From positions 2,728,001-2,792,000 of the forward strand of contig AP018040.2 of assembly GCA_002356435.2 (NCBI GenBank): DNA of 64,000 bases, written 5' to 3'. Of the stretch, positions 49,964-58,083 are shown in pieces. Under the pieces are notes generated by a model that did not search any database, was not told the origin of the DNA, and saw only the letters and a list, made by a program, of their open reading frames with translations. This DNA comes from Petrimonas sp. IBARAKI. Lineage in GTDB: Bacteria > Bacteroidota > Bacteroidia > Bacteroidales > Dysgonomonadaceae. Position 1 is the stretch's first letter. Every line of letters begins with the position of its first letter. Both the position numbers and the translations under genes were made by a program.

Positions 49964-51397
49964 ATGAAAATGAATAGAAAAAGCTTTTTGAAGATTGCCG
50001 GATTGGCTGCTCTTGGTTCTGTTGTTAAAACAAAGGCGAGTAATATAACCCATTATTTGGACAATCATGCTCAAACGTTCAACATGCACGGTTACTCCGC
50101 TCCCAAATTAGATAAGGTCAGGGTTGGGTTTGTAGGCGTTGGGAGTAGGGGCTCCGGTACTGTAATCCGTTTGGCAAGCATTGAAGGGGTTGAAGTCAGG
50201 GCATTGTGTGATCAATTGCCTGCAAGAGTAAATTCCTCGTTGGAGTTTTTAAGAAAAGAATTTCCCGGGCATAACCCAATCACCTACTCCGGGAGTGGCG
50301 AAGCATGGAAGAAAGCATGCGAACAAGAAGATATCGATCTTATATACATTGCAACTCCCTGGAAATTACATGCGCAAATTGCTATATATGCCATGGAACA
50401 TGGAAAGCACGTCTATACTGAACTACCGGTTGGAATTACGGTTGAAGAATGCTGGGATGTTGTTGCAACATCCGAAAAAACACGTAAACACTGCTACATG
50501 GGTTGTGGATCCGCACACGACGGCATTTCCGCAGTTGTATTGAACATGGCCAGACAGGGGCTTTTCGGTGATATTATTCATGGTGAAGGGCACTATATAC
50601 ACGACAGGGTCTCTGACAACAAGGTCAGGTGGGAAAGAGACAAAAAAAACAACAGTTGGTTTGGGTATCGTCCCTGGCGTTTGCAGGAAAATGTAAACAG
50701 AAATGGGAATCTTTATCCAGCCCATGGATTAGGCCCTGTATCTCAAATAATGGATATTAATTATGGTGACAAAATGGACTACCTTGTATCAATTTCAAGC
50801 GATGATTTTACAATGACAAACAAGATGCAAGAGATGTCAGAGATCGACAGTTATTATGAACCGTACAAAGGATTAAAATTCAGAGGGAATCTTAATACAA
50901 CAATAATCCGCACCCATAGGGGCAGGACTATCATGCTTCAGCATGATATCAGTACGCCGCGTCCGCAGCACAGATTTGATCTGATCTCTGGAAACAAAGG
51001 AATTTATAGGGCCGAACCTGACAGAATAGCCATAAATAGTGAAAAGTGGTTACCGGAGCAGGAATTTAATGCTTTAGTGGAGAAGTATACTCCGGAAATG
51101 TTAAAGCGGTTTGAGGATAAGCGTAAACAAGCAGGACAGGGACATGGGAGCAGAAGCTATGAGCAAGTAGCTGTCAGTGACTGGCGCCTGATAGATTGCT
51201 TAAGAAATGGATTGCCTCTTGAAATGGACGTCTACGATGCAGCATTATGGAGTGTGATTACGCCTTTAAGTGAGTGGTCGGTGGCTAATCAAGGAGCAAC
51301 CATTCAAGTTCCCGATTTCACTAACGGTGCCTGGAAAACAAATAAACGGGGAATGGATGTAAGCCTACAGCATGGGGGTACAACCAATTTAGTTTGA
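49964..51397 (+). CDS. GH109-type NAD-dependent glycosidase, copy C (divergent)
   Basis: A 477-residue paralogue of the two near-identical GH109 proteins, with the NAD loop RVGFVGVGSRGSG and the family box YPAHGLGPVSQIMDI (His254). The export signal reads MNRKSFLKIAGLAALGS: the second arginine of the Tat pair is Lys, so export may be weaker or need confirmation. It shares LIYIATPWKLHAQIAIYAME and the C-terminal PLSEWSVANQGATI with the others, but the DNA is AT-rich like its neighbours, so it is the older resident copy. It is followed after 57 nt by the alpha/beta hydrolase. Confidence 0.88.
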   Translation: MKMNRKSFLKIAGLAALGSVVKTKASNITHYLDNHAQTFNMHGYSAPKLDKVRVGFVGVGSRGSGTVIRLASIEGVEVRALCDQLPARVNSSLEFLRKEFPGHNPITYSGSGEAWKKACEQEDIDLIYIATPWKLHAQIAIYAMEHGKHVYTELPVGITVEECWDVVATSEKTRKHCYMGCGSAHDGISAVVLNMARQGLFGDIIHGEGHYIHDRVSDNKVRWERDKKNNSWFGYRPWRLQENVNRNGNLYPAHGLGPVSQIMDINYGDKMDYLVSISSDDFTMTNKMQEMSEIDSYYEPYKGLKFRGNLNTTIIRTHRGRTIMLQHDISTPRPQHRFDLISGNKGIYRAEPDRIAINSEKWLPEQEFNALVEKYTPEMLKRFEDKRKQAGQGHGSRSYEQVAVSDWRLIDCLRNGLPLEMDVYDAALWSVITPLSEWSVANQGATIQVPDFTNGAWKTNKRGMDVSLQHGGTTNLV

Positions 51398-51454
51398 CAC
51401 AAGCTCATTTTCAAATAAACAACAGATAATGGAATAATTATCCACATAAAAAAC

Positions 51455-52771
51455 ATGTACATGAACGAATCAGAAAAAAAATGTAACGGCTCCAGCTATT
51501 CCAGAAGAGACTTTCTGAGTATCTCTACTGCCGGGGTTTTAGGCATAGTAACGGAAAGTGCTTTGGGGAACAACATGCCTGCAGATAAGCCTGTTTTCCC
51601 GGATTATCAGGCAATGGAAAAGGGCACGGGTAAAAATGTAAATCTCATAGGCGCCTATGGACAATGGGCATCGGAGAAAACGAGAGGCTCGTTGCCTGCT
51701 TATTCTTTCAGGAGAAAAGAATGGAATAATATCGAAACATGGCGGATAGCTGCTAAAAATAGGGTGCTGGAAAGTATTGCCTCGCCGGATTTGGGTGAAA
51801 TTCCTGAGGTAAAGGTACACAAACAATATATCTACGACGGGTTACAGGTTGAAGAGATTACCTGGCAATTGCCTTACGGTATGCCAACCGAAGCAGTAGT
51901 GCTTAAACCGGCTAATTCGAAAGGACCCTTACCGGGAATATTGGCTTTTCATCATCACGGTGCCGATAAATATTTTGGGAAACGTAAAATAGTAAGAACC
52001 AACAACTCACCGCATCCACATAATGTTGACTCGCAACAGCAATACTATGACGGCATTGCATGGGCAAACGAAATGGCTAAAAGAGGTTATGTAGTCCTTG
52101 TGCACGATGCTTTCCCTTTTGAAAGCAGGCGAGTACTCCTGAAAGAAGTTCCTGAATTCCTCAGAGGAGATTTAACCGATAATGAATCCGAGAAATTAGA
52201 AAACGTAAATAAATACAACCAATGGGCATCTGAACATGAAGACATTATGGCTAAATCATTATTCTGCGCCGGCACCTCATGGCCGGGTGTTTGGGTCGCT
52301 GAAGATTTGGTGGCACTCGATATTTTATGCGCCAGGAAAGATGTCGATGCAGATAAGATTGGCTGTGGCGGATTGTCGGGAGGGGGAATGCGGACAGTTT
52401 TTGTAGCAGGTTTGGATCCGAGAATAAAATGTGCTGTCTGTGTTGGTTTGATGACTACCTGGGAAGATTTCATGTTAAACAAGTCACATACCCACACCTG
52501 GATGACTTTTGCACCCGTTTTACCCAAAGAATTGGATTTCCCTGAAATACTTGGTTTGAGGGTACCTTTACCAACACTGGTATTAAACGCCAATGAAGAT
52601 GGTTTATTCACCCTTCCCGGTATGAGACATGCTGACGAGATCCTCAAGGCGGTATATGAAAAAGCGAATGCCTCGGAAAAGTATAAAGCGTCATTTTACC
52701 CGGGTGGGCATAAATTTGGCAAAGAGATGCAAAAAGAGGCCTTTACCTGGTTTGATAAATGGCTTAAATAA
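51455..52771 (+). CDS. Alpha/beta hydrolase (dienelactone-hydrolase / acetyl-xylan-esterase-like), Tat-exported
   Basis: A 438-residue protein. The Tat signal SYSRRDFLSISTAGVLG begins at about residue 15; a second ATG six bases downstream of the first is also possible. The nucleophile elbow is GGLSGGGM with Ser308, the acid is probably in LNANEDGLFT, and the His in YPGGHKFGKEM. PGILAFHHHG and VLVHDAFPFESRR are typical of the large two-domain DLH-like esterases. It likely removes ester groups (acetyl or similar) from a glycan before cleavage. It lies 50 nt before the second NRAMP-like gene. Confidence 0.85.
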   Translation: MYMNESEKKCNGSSYSRRDFLSISTAGVLGIVTESALGNNMPADKPVFPDYQAMEKGTGKNVNLIGAYGQWASEKTRGSLPAYSFRRKEWNNIETWRIAAKNRVLESIASPDLGEIPEVKVHKQYIYDGLQVEEITWQLPYGMPTEAVVLKPANSKGPLPGILAFHHHGADKYFGKRKIVRTNNSPHPHNVDSQQQYYDGIAWANEMAKRGYVVLVHDAFPFESRRVLLKEVPEFLRGDLTDNESEKLENVNKYNQWASEHEDIMAKSLFCAGTSWPGVWVAEDLVALDILCARKDVDADKIGCGGLSGGGMRTVFVAGLDPRIKCAVCVGLMTTWEDFMLNKSHTHTWMTFAPVLPKELDFPEILGLRVPLPTLVLNANEDGLFTLPGMRHADEILKAVYEKANASEKYKASFYPGGHKFGKEMQKEAFTWFDKWLK

Positions 52772-52821
52772 CAGCAACATACATTAATCAGTCGAAATAT
52801 TAACGATAAAAAGCAAAGTGA

Positions 52822-54060
52822 ATGTATAGCAAATTTAAGAATAAAATTACCATTGCCCTGGCTGCAGTTGGACCCGGACTTTTTCTGATCGGTTACAATA
52901 TTGGCACAGGGAGTATAACGACAATGGCAAAAACGGGTGCGGAACACGGGATGAGCCTCTTTTGGGCATTGGTTCTATCTTGTATTTTCACGTATATCCT
53001 GATGGTAGCCTACGGAAAAACGACCATCGTTACCGGTAGAACGGCGCTGAACAATATCAAAACCGAATTTAAAAGAGGATGGATCATTGCTATTTACATA
53101 TTAATCGCCCTGATCATAGGTGAACTACTTGCCCTCATTGGAGTGATGGGAATTGTTGCCGAATTAACTCAGGAAGCAATTAGGCTACTCACAGGCGGAA
53201 TTTTGGTCAACACTTTTTGGATCATCCTATTTTATGCGGTTCTGTTGATCATCCTCCTTTGGTACGGGAATTATCAGGCATTTGAAAAGGTGCTAACCTT
53301 TTTTGTTATTCTTATGGGAGTTTCATTTATCGTGGTTTTTTTTATGATGAAGCCAGACTTAGGTGCTATAGCAAAAGGGTTGGTACCCGGAATTCCGGAT
53401 ATACCGGGCGCATATGGATTGGTGGCAGCTATTGCCGGCACTACCTGTTCGGCAGCAGTTTTTATTATGCGAAGTACGGTAGTGGCAGAGAAAGGATGGA
53501 AAATAGATGATTTGAAAACCGAAAAAAGAGATTCATTCACCTCAGCCGGAATGATGCTTCTGCTAAGCGGTATTATTATGGCAGTAGCCGCCGGAACATT
53601 GAACATAATGGGTCTGAAACTTGAAAATACCGTTGAATTGATTCACCTGTTTGAGCCTATCGGAGGGAAAATGGCAGCATTTATTTTGATTCTGGGGATT
53701 GTAGGGGCTGGTTTATCTACCATATTTCCAATTGTACTTATTGCCCCTTGGTTAATATCAGATTATGCTGGAAAACCCAGAAACATACATTCCACCCAAT
53801 CGAGAATTCTAATTCTTATTGGAATGGCATTTGCTTTTGGCAGCGTTATTTTAGAACAAAGACCTCCGGCACTAATGGTTTTCTCGCAAGCATTCCAGGC
53901 TTGCATTCTACCGGCAGTGGCAATTCCTGTTTATTTCTTGATGAACAGAACTAGCTTGATGAAGCAGTTCAAAGCTAAACCAAGTGAGAATGTAGGGGTT
54001 GTTGCAGCAATCGTATTCTCTTTGATAACTACCTATTATGCAATCATCGAATTCTTCTGA
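52822..54060 (+). CDS. NRAMP-fold transporter lacking metal-binding motifs, copy 2
   Basis: A 412-residue protein with about 11 transmembrane segments. TM1 reads VGPGLFLIGYNIGTGSITT; the D-P-G-N positions are Gly28-Thr-Gly-Ser31. TM6 reads AAIAGTTCSAAVFIMRSTVV, so M-P-H is replaced (Ser210-Ala-Ala212). As in copy 1 the metal-ligand residues are gone, although the two proteins differ strongly from each other, which argues that the loss is a property of their clade. It ends a block of Tat-exported hydrolases, suggesting it imports their product. A strong hairpin follows at 54154, and its 3' end and downstream DNA are duplicated at 45880-46390. Confidence 0.8.
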   Translation: MYSKFKNKITIALAAVGPGLFLIGYNIGTGSITTMAKTGAEHGMSLFWALVLSCIFTYILMVAYGKTTIVTGRTALNNIKTEFKRGWIIAIYILIALIIGELLALIGVMGIVAELTQEAIRLLTGGILVNTFWIILFYAVLLIILLWYGNYQAFEKVLTFFVILMGVSFIVVFFMMKPDLGAIAKGLVPGIPDIPGAYGLVAAIAGTTCSAAVFIMRSTVVAEKGWKIDDLKTEKRDSFTSAGMMLLLSGIIMAVAAGTLNIMGLKLENTVELIHLFEPIGGKMAAFILILGIVGAGLSTIFPIVLIAPWLISDYAGKPRNIHSTQSRILILIGMAFAFGSVILEQRPPALMVFSQAFQACILPAVAIPVYFLMNRTSLMKQFKAKPSENVGVVAAIVFSLITTYYAIIEFF

Positions 54061-54153
54061 TCAACTTAAAAAAACATATATTTATTAGACGATAAATCTT
54101 AAAATTCCGGTAAGTGCATAATAACGATCTGATTTATTGTAATTGAGTTACAA

Positions 54154-54179
54154 GGGAGTGACACTATTTGGTCACTCCC
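54154..54179 (+). terminator. Hairpin terminator after the second NRAMP-like gene
   Basis: GGGAGTGAC (54154-54162) and GTCACTCCC (54171-54179) form a perfect 9-bp stem with an 8-nt loop, 94 nt past the stop. The T-tract behind it is short (ATTTCT). The corresponding duplicated region near 46200 has lost it. Confidence 0.7.
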
Positions 54180-54275
54180 ATTTCTAGAATCATAGATTTA
54201 AAATTTGGTTAAATATAATTATGATTATAAAATTCAAATGGAGTAAATCGAAAATTAGTTTTTTTACAATTCTAT

Positions 54276-54341
54276 ACGTTTTTTGAGGTTCCTGTTTCGC
54301 AAAATCAAGTATTATAAACTTTCTTTAATTATTTCTTTGTA
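54276..54341 (+). promoter_or_regulatory. Shared cis-element, copy C
   Basis: ACG (54276-54278), 19 nt, then CGCAAAATCAAGTATTATA (54298-54316), followed 32 nt after the C by TATTTCTTTGTA (54330). It is most similar to copy B, and the two share flanking DNA from an old duplication. It lies about 570 nt before nagB. Confidence 0.55.
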
Positions 54342-54884
54342 TAGAGCAACAATTAGAGGATTATTCTTTCTAACAATATTGAGTCATGCAGCAATGGTTG
54401 CAAACTAGATGAGTTCTTTTACAAGTTTACCTTTTATTAGGTGTAACATCAGACAATTAATCAATTGGAATCAAACAAGTTAAATCCTATGAAAGAATAT
54501 TAATACGCAACCAACATATAGAAACCTTCGTTATTGTTAATGATCAAGCCAATTAAGAGGACCTTCCATCCTCCTTTTTACCCTATTCCCCATACCAAAC
54601 TAAAGGTAATCAATCAAAAGGTAATCTTCCCGGATTTGGAAATAAAACTGGTGTCAACGGCTATCTGCCCCTCATAACCTCCGGTTACACCTTATCAGAC
54701 ACTCTTATATTGACTAAAAACGTTGGTTTTACACATCTTTACAGTGCTTGAAGTTATTATAAAGATACATATAATCCAATACTTAATCATATTCTATAAA
54801 ACCATTCCACCAATCAACCAATTATTAATCAAACAATTGATTATATATGAAATATTAATACATACAAATATAAATCAAATAAAA
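54342..54884. other. Long AT-rich leader before the NagB-like gene
   Basis: No gene, tRNA or clear promoter is recognised. Near 54601-54730 the base composition rises and one plus-strand frame is open for about 45 codons (translating as GNQSKGNLPGFGNKTG and on). It has no start with a ribosome-binding site and no recognised family, so it may be a relic. From 54740 on the sequence is a low-complexity A/T leader. Confidence 0.4.
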
Positions 54885-55610
54885 ATGGAAGTTATTATTA
54901 GTAAAGACAAGCAAGAGCTTGGTAAAAAAGCAGCAGAAAAAGGTGCATCATTGATCAGAAAAGCTATTCTGGAAAATGGAGAGGCAAATATTATCGTTGC
55001 AACAGGTGCCTCACAATTTGAAATGTTGACTGAACTTGTCAAAGAAGACATAGATTGGTCAAAAGTAACAGCATTTCATTTGGATGAATATATTGGTATC
55101 CCCGATACACATCCTGCATCATTTCGGAAGTACCTTAAAGAAAGATTTGCAACTATTGTTCCCCTGAAAAAGTTTAATTATGTAAATGGAGATATTGATC
55201 CAAAAGAAGAATGTGAGAGATTGAAAAAATTGATTAATAATATTTCGATTGATGTTACATTCTTAGGGATAGGTGAAAATAGCCACATAGCATTTAATGA
55301 TCCTCCTGCAGATTTCGAAACAAAAGAACCATACCTTGTAGTTCAGTTAGATGCTGCATGCCGTCAACAGCAATTGGGCGAAGGTTGGTTTTCCACCATT
55401 GACGATGTACCCATGCAAGCGATCAGCATGTCGGTCAGTCAAATCATGAAATCGAAAGCCATTATTTGTAGTGTCCCTGATGAACGTAAGGCTAAAGCTA
55501 TTAAGAAAACCGTTGATAGCCCTGTTTCGCCAATGGTTCCTTCTTCGATTTTAAAAGAACATAAAGCTACCTGGCTGTATCTTGATAAATCTTCCGCATC
55601 CCTCTTATAG
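54885..55610 (+). CDS. Glucosamine-6-phosphate deaminase-like protein (NagB family)
   Basis: A 241-residue protein starting [20 protein letters not shown]; the frame is open 162 nt upstream, but the family begins at this ATG. Landmarks are [11 protein letters not shown] (phosphate loop), FHLDEYIG (Asp67, the proton-transfer aspartate) and [15 protein letters not shown] with His134. Classical NagB has D-G-H-I-A-F; here N-S-H-I-A-F. It would turn glucosamine-6-phosphate (or a relative) into fructose-6-phosphate and ammonia in the cytoplasm. It appears to be a single-gene unit between cis-elements C and D, and is the best evidence that the locus handles amino sugars. A 6-phosphogluconolactonase-like activity is the alternative. 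Confidence 0.82.
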   Translation: MEVIISKDKQELGKKAAEKGASLIRKAILENGEANIIVATGASQFEMLTELVKEDIDWSKVTAFHLDEYIGIPDTHPASFRKYLKERFATIVPLKKFNYVNGDIDPKEECERLKKLINNISIDVTFLGIGENSHIAFNDPPADFETKEPYLVVQLDAACRQQQLGEGWFSTIDDVPMQAISMSVSQIMKSKAIICSVPDERKAKAIKKTVDSPVSPMVPSSILKEHKATWLYLDKSSASLL

Positions 55611-55720
55611 TGACAGTAAATTATTTTTTGATAGTAATTTTAAGTAACTCAAATACACAATTCAACGCAATGATAGATCGCAGAAAAAATATCAAATTAT
55701 CAGCATAACATGGAATATTT

Positions 55721-55784
55721 ACGAAAAATGCCAGTTTTTTTTCGTAATAAGACATTTTAAAGTTCAAAAAAGTGAGTTATTTTG
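55721..55784 (+). promoter_or_regulatory. Shared cis-element, copy D, with -7-like box
   Basis: ACG (55721-55723), 19 nt, then CGTAATAAGACATTTTAA (55743-55760), then TATTTTG at 55778, 35 nt after the C, exactly as in copy A. GTTCA and TTTGTTTT words downstream are also shared with copy A, so the whole upstream region of the two GH20-like genes is duplicated. It sits in the 428-bp gap before 56039; nothing else is recognised there. Confidence 0.6.
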
Positions 55785-56038
55785 TTTTAAATATTTTCTG
55801 AATATAGTAAGAATTATATTCAGGCGAAACATTGTTATCAAAGACATCGTACTCGCATGCCAGAACAAATACAGCGGATAATTCAATGGACACATCTGAT
55901 TTATCTAAAATCATCGACATAAACACTAAACACTCAATAAAAATATTATTTTTTTAAAAACTTTAATTTCAGAAGCATATAACACAAGTAGGCAAATAAA
56001 TCTTGTGAAAGTGAAAGTGAAATTTTAATAGGATAGCA

Positions 56039-57148
56039 ATGATAAATCGTAGAGAATTCATTAAACTAACAGCGGCCGCCGGTGCAGCTTCCAGCATCCC
56101 ATCAATTGTTTTTTCACAAGCAAAACAAAGGAAGACAAAAAATTCAAGTGCATCATCAATGATTTGGGCAAATCTTCTGCACTTAAGTTCAAACATGTGG
56201 GAAGACCACCCCTATATAAAATGGCCAAAGGTGTCTGAAGATGTGTATAAAGATGATTTTAAATGCCAGACATGCCAAGATGCTATCGCATGGGGGTTGC
56301 GGGCCTACCGGCCTTTTTTAGTATTTGAAGAACCGGTGTGGAATACCGTGCTCAATAAAATGGCGGATGCGGGAATGAACATGGTTATCATTGACCTGGG
56401 AGATGCCGTGAAATACGAAAGTCACCCGGAGATTGCCGTGAAAAATGCGTGGTCCGTCGACAAATTAAGGTCGGAGCTCACTAAGATTCGTAATCTGGGC
56501 ATGGAGCCCATCCCAAAGTTGAACTTTGCAACTTCACACGACGCATGGCTGGGAGAATATTCCAGAATGGTATCCACAAGCAGATATTATTCAGTTTGTA
56601 AAGATCTTATCCAGGAAACCATCGAAATATTTGACAACCCCCGCTTTTTTCATTTAGGGATGGACGAAGAAACCGCACATCATCAGGATACATACGATTA
56701 TGCCGTTATGCGCCAAAACGATCTGTGGTGGGATGACCTTCATTTCTACATCAACGAGGTGGAGAAAAAAGGTGTCCGTTCCTGGATCTGGTCGGATTAC
56801 GGGTGGAGGCATCCCGAAATGTTCTTCAAGAAAATGCCCAAGTCCGTATTGCAAAGCAACTGGTATTACGGTGCCGGATTTGATTTGACCCAATTAAAAG
56901 AACCGACAAAAAGCTACGTCAAGTTCTACAACGACCTTGAAAATTACGGATACGATCAAGTGCCCACCGGAAGCAATTGGAGCAACAATACCAATATGGA
57001 GGACACGGTGGACTATTGTAAGAAAATTATTGATCCCTCCCGCCTGCTAGGATTCATGACGGCACCCTGGTTGCCGACGTTATCCACTTGTATGGTTGAG
57101 CATATAGAGGCTGTCAATCAAATACACAGATCTATTAGAAATTATTAA
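56039..57148 (+). CDS. Tat-exported GH20-like TIM-barrel protein, copy 2
   Basis: A 369-residue paralogue of the 35120 protein. The Tat signal is MINRREFIKLTAAAGAASS. HLGMDEETAHHQ gives His205, Asp209 and Glu210, placed like the catalytic box of GH20. VIDLGDAVKYESHPEIAV, PKLNFATSHDAWLGEYSRMV and LQSNWYYGAGFDL are near-identical between copies, while the region after the signal differs. This copy is richer in GC than copy 1. It is followed after 11 nt by the DUF1080 lipoprotein, so the two may act on the same substrate. Confidence 0.75.
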   Translation: MINRREFIKLTAAAGAASSIPSIVFSQAKQRKTKNSSASSMIWANLLHLSSNMWEDHPYIKWPKVSEDVYKDDFKCQTCQDAIAWGLRAYRPFLVFEEPVWNTVLNKMADAGMNMVIIDLGDAVKYESHPEIAVKNAWSVDKLRSELTKIRNLGMEPIPKLNFATSHDAWLGEYSRMVSTSRYYSVCKDLIQETIEIFDNPRFFHLGMDEETAHHQDTYDYAVMRQNDLWWDDLHFYINEVEKKGVRSWIWSDYGWRHPEMFFKKMPKSVLQSNWYYGAGFDLTQLKEPTKSYVKFYNDLENYGYDQVPTGSNWSNNTNMEDTVDYCKKIIDPSRLLGFMTAPWLPTLSTCMVEHIEAVNQIHRSIRNY

Positions 57149-57159
57149 TAATACCCGAA

Positions 57160-57885
57160 ATGTATAACATAATTAAAAAAATCGTTTTTCTGGTATCCGT
57201 AGTTTTAGTACTATCAACCAGTTGTACTAAAAAGGCAAACAAAGATTCATTCAATACACTTAGCAAAAATGAGCAAAAACAAAACTGGGAGTTACTTTTT
57301 AATGGAATTGATTTAACAGGTTGGCAAGGGCTTAATAATAGAGATCTCCCCAGCAAAAGTTGGATTGTCGAAGATAATAACTTGCTTTGCACAGGTAAAA
57401 GCGAAGGAAGCCTCATATCCAAAAATCAATACAGTAACTTTGAGTTGAAATGGGAATGGAAATTATCCGAACCCGGAGCCAATTCGGGAATTAAGTATTT
57501 TGTAAACAATGAAACAGGTCTTGGAATAGAATACCAGATGATAGATGACAATGACTGGGTAACATCGGGCAAGATGCAGGCGAACGATTATCATACAACA
57601 GGAGCTGTTTATGAACTATATGCACCTTCATCCACAAAGGAACTGAAACCTGTCGGGGAATGGAATGATGGGAAAATTATCAGCAGAGATGGTGAAATAG
57701 AACATTGGTTGAATGGTCGTTTAATTGCTAAATACAATCGTTTTAGCAATGACTTTAAGGAGAAGATAGCCCTTAGCAAATTTGCCAAGATTGAAGGTTT
57801 TGGTCTTGATAAAGAAGGGCACATCCTTCTACAGGATCATGAGAGCATCGTTTATTTCCGCAACATAAAAATCAGGAGATTGTAA
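57160..57885 (+). CDS. DUF1080 lipoprotein (3-keto-disaccharide hydrolase family)
   Basis: A 241-residue protein. A lipoprotein signal (about 1-22, VLVLSTSC, Cys22) anchors it to a membrane. The mature part is one DUF1080 jelly roll: WELLFNGIDLTGWQG, SGIKYFV, GEWNDGKI, HWLNGRLIAKYN, and the terminal LQDHESIVYFRNIKIRRL are all family hallmarks. Characterised relatives act on 3-keto-glycosides produced by Gfo/Idh/MocA oxidoreductases, of which this locus has four exported ones. That pairing supports a periplasmic keto-sugar route here. Confidence 0.88.
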   Translation: MYNIIKKIVFLVSVVLVLSTSCTKKANKDSFNTLSKNEQKQNWELLFNGIDLTGWQGLNNRDLPSKSWIVEDNNLLCTGKSEGSLISKNQYSNFELKWEWKLSEPGANSGIKYFVNNETGLGIEYQMIDDNDWVTSGKMQANDYHTTGAVYELYAPSSTKELKPVGEWNDGKIISRDGEIEHWLNGRLIAKYNRFSNDFKEKIALSKFAKIEGFGLDKEGHILLQDHESIVYFRNIKIRRL

Positions 57886-58083
57886 ATAGAGAATATTTAC
57901 TTTTTTATACCGGTGTATCGATTTGAGTCGATAGAATATCCGTTTCTGTTCTTGTATAAGGAATAGATTTAAGGGTTGATTCGTAAAGTTGGAAATAATA
58001 AGGTTATCAAATTTGACAACATCCGAAAAGTCAAGAGACTGACCCGATAACTATAATTTTTTTAAAACAATATCTTTATAACC

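Noticed and set aside
54723-54884. N-terminal extension of the NagB-like protein (hydrophobic, Ile-rich)
   Set aside because: It begins at TTG, is low-complexity AT translation, and the family starts at the ATG at 54885.
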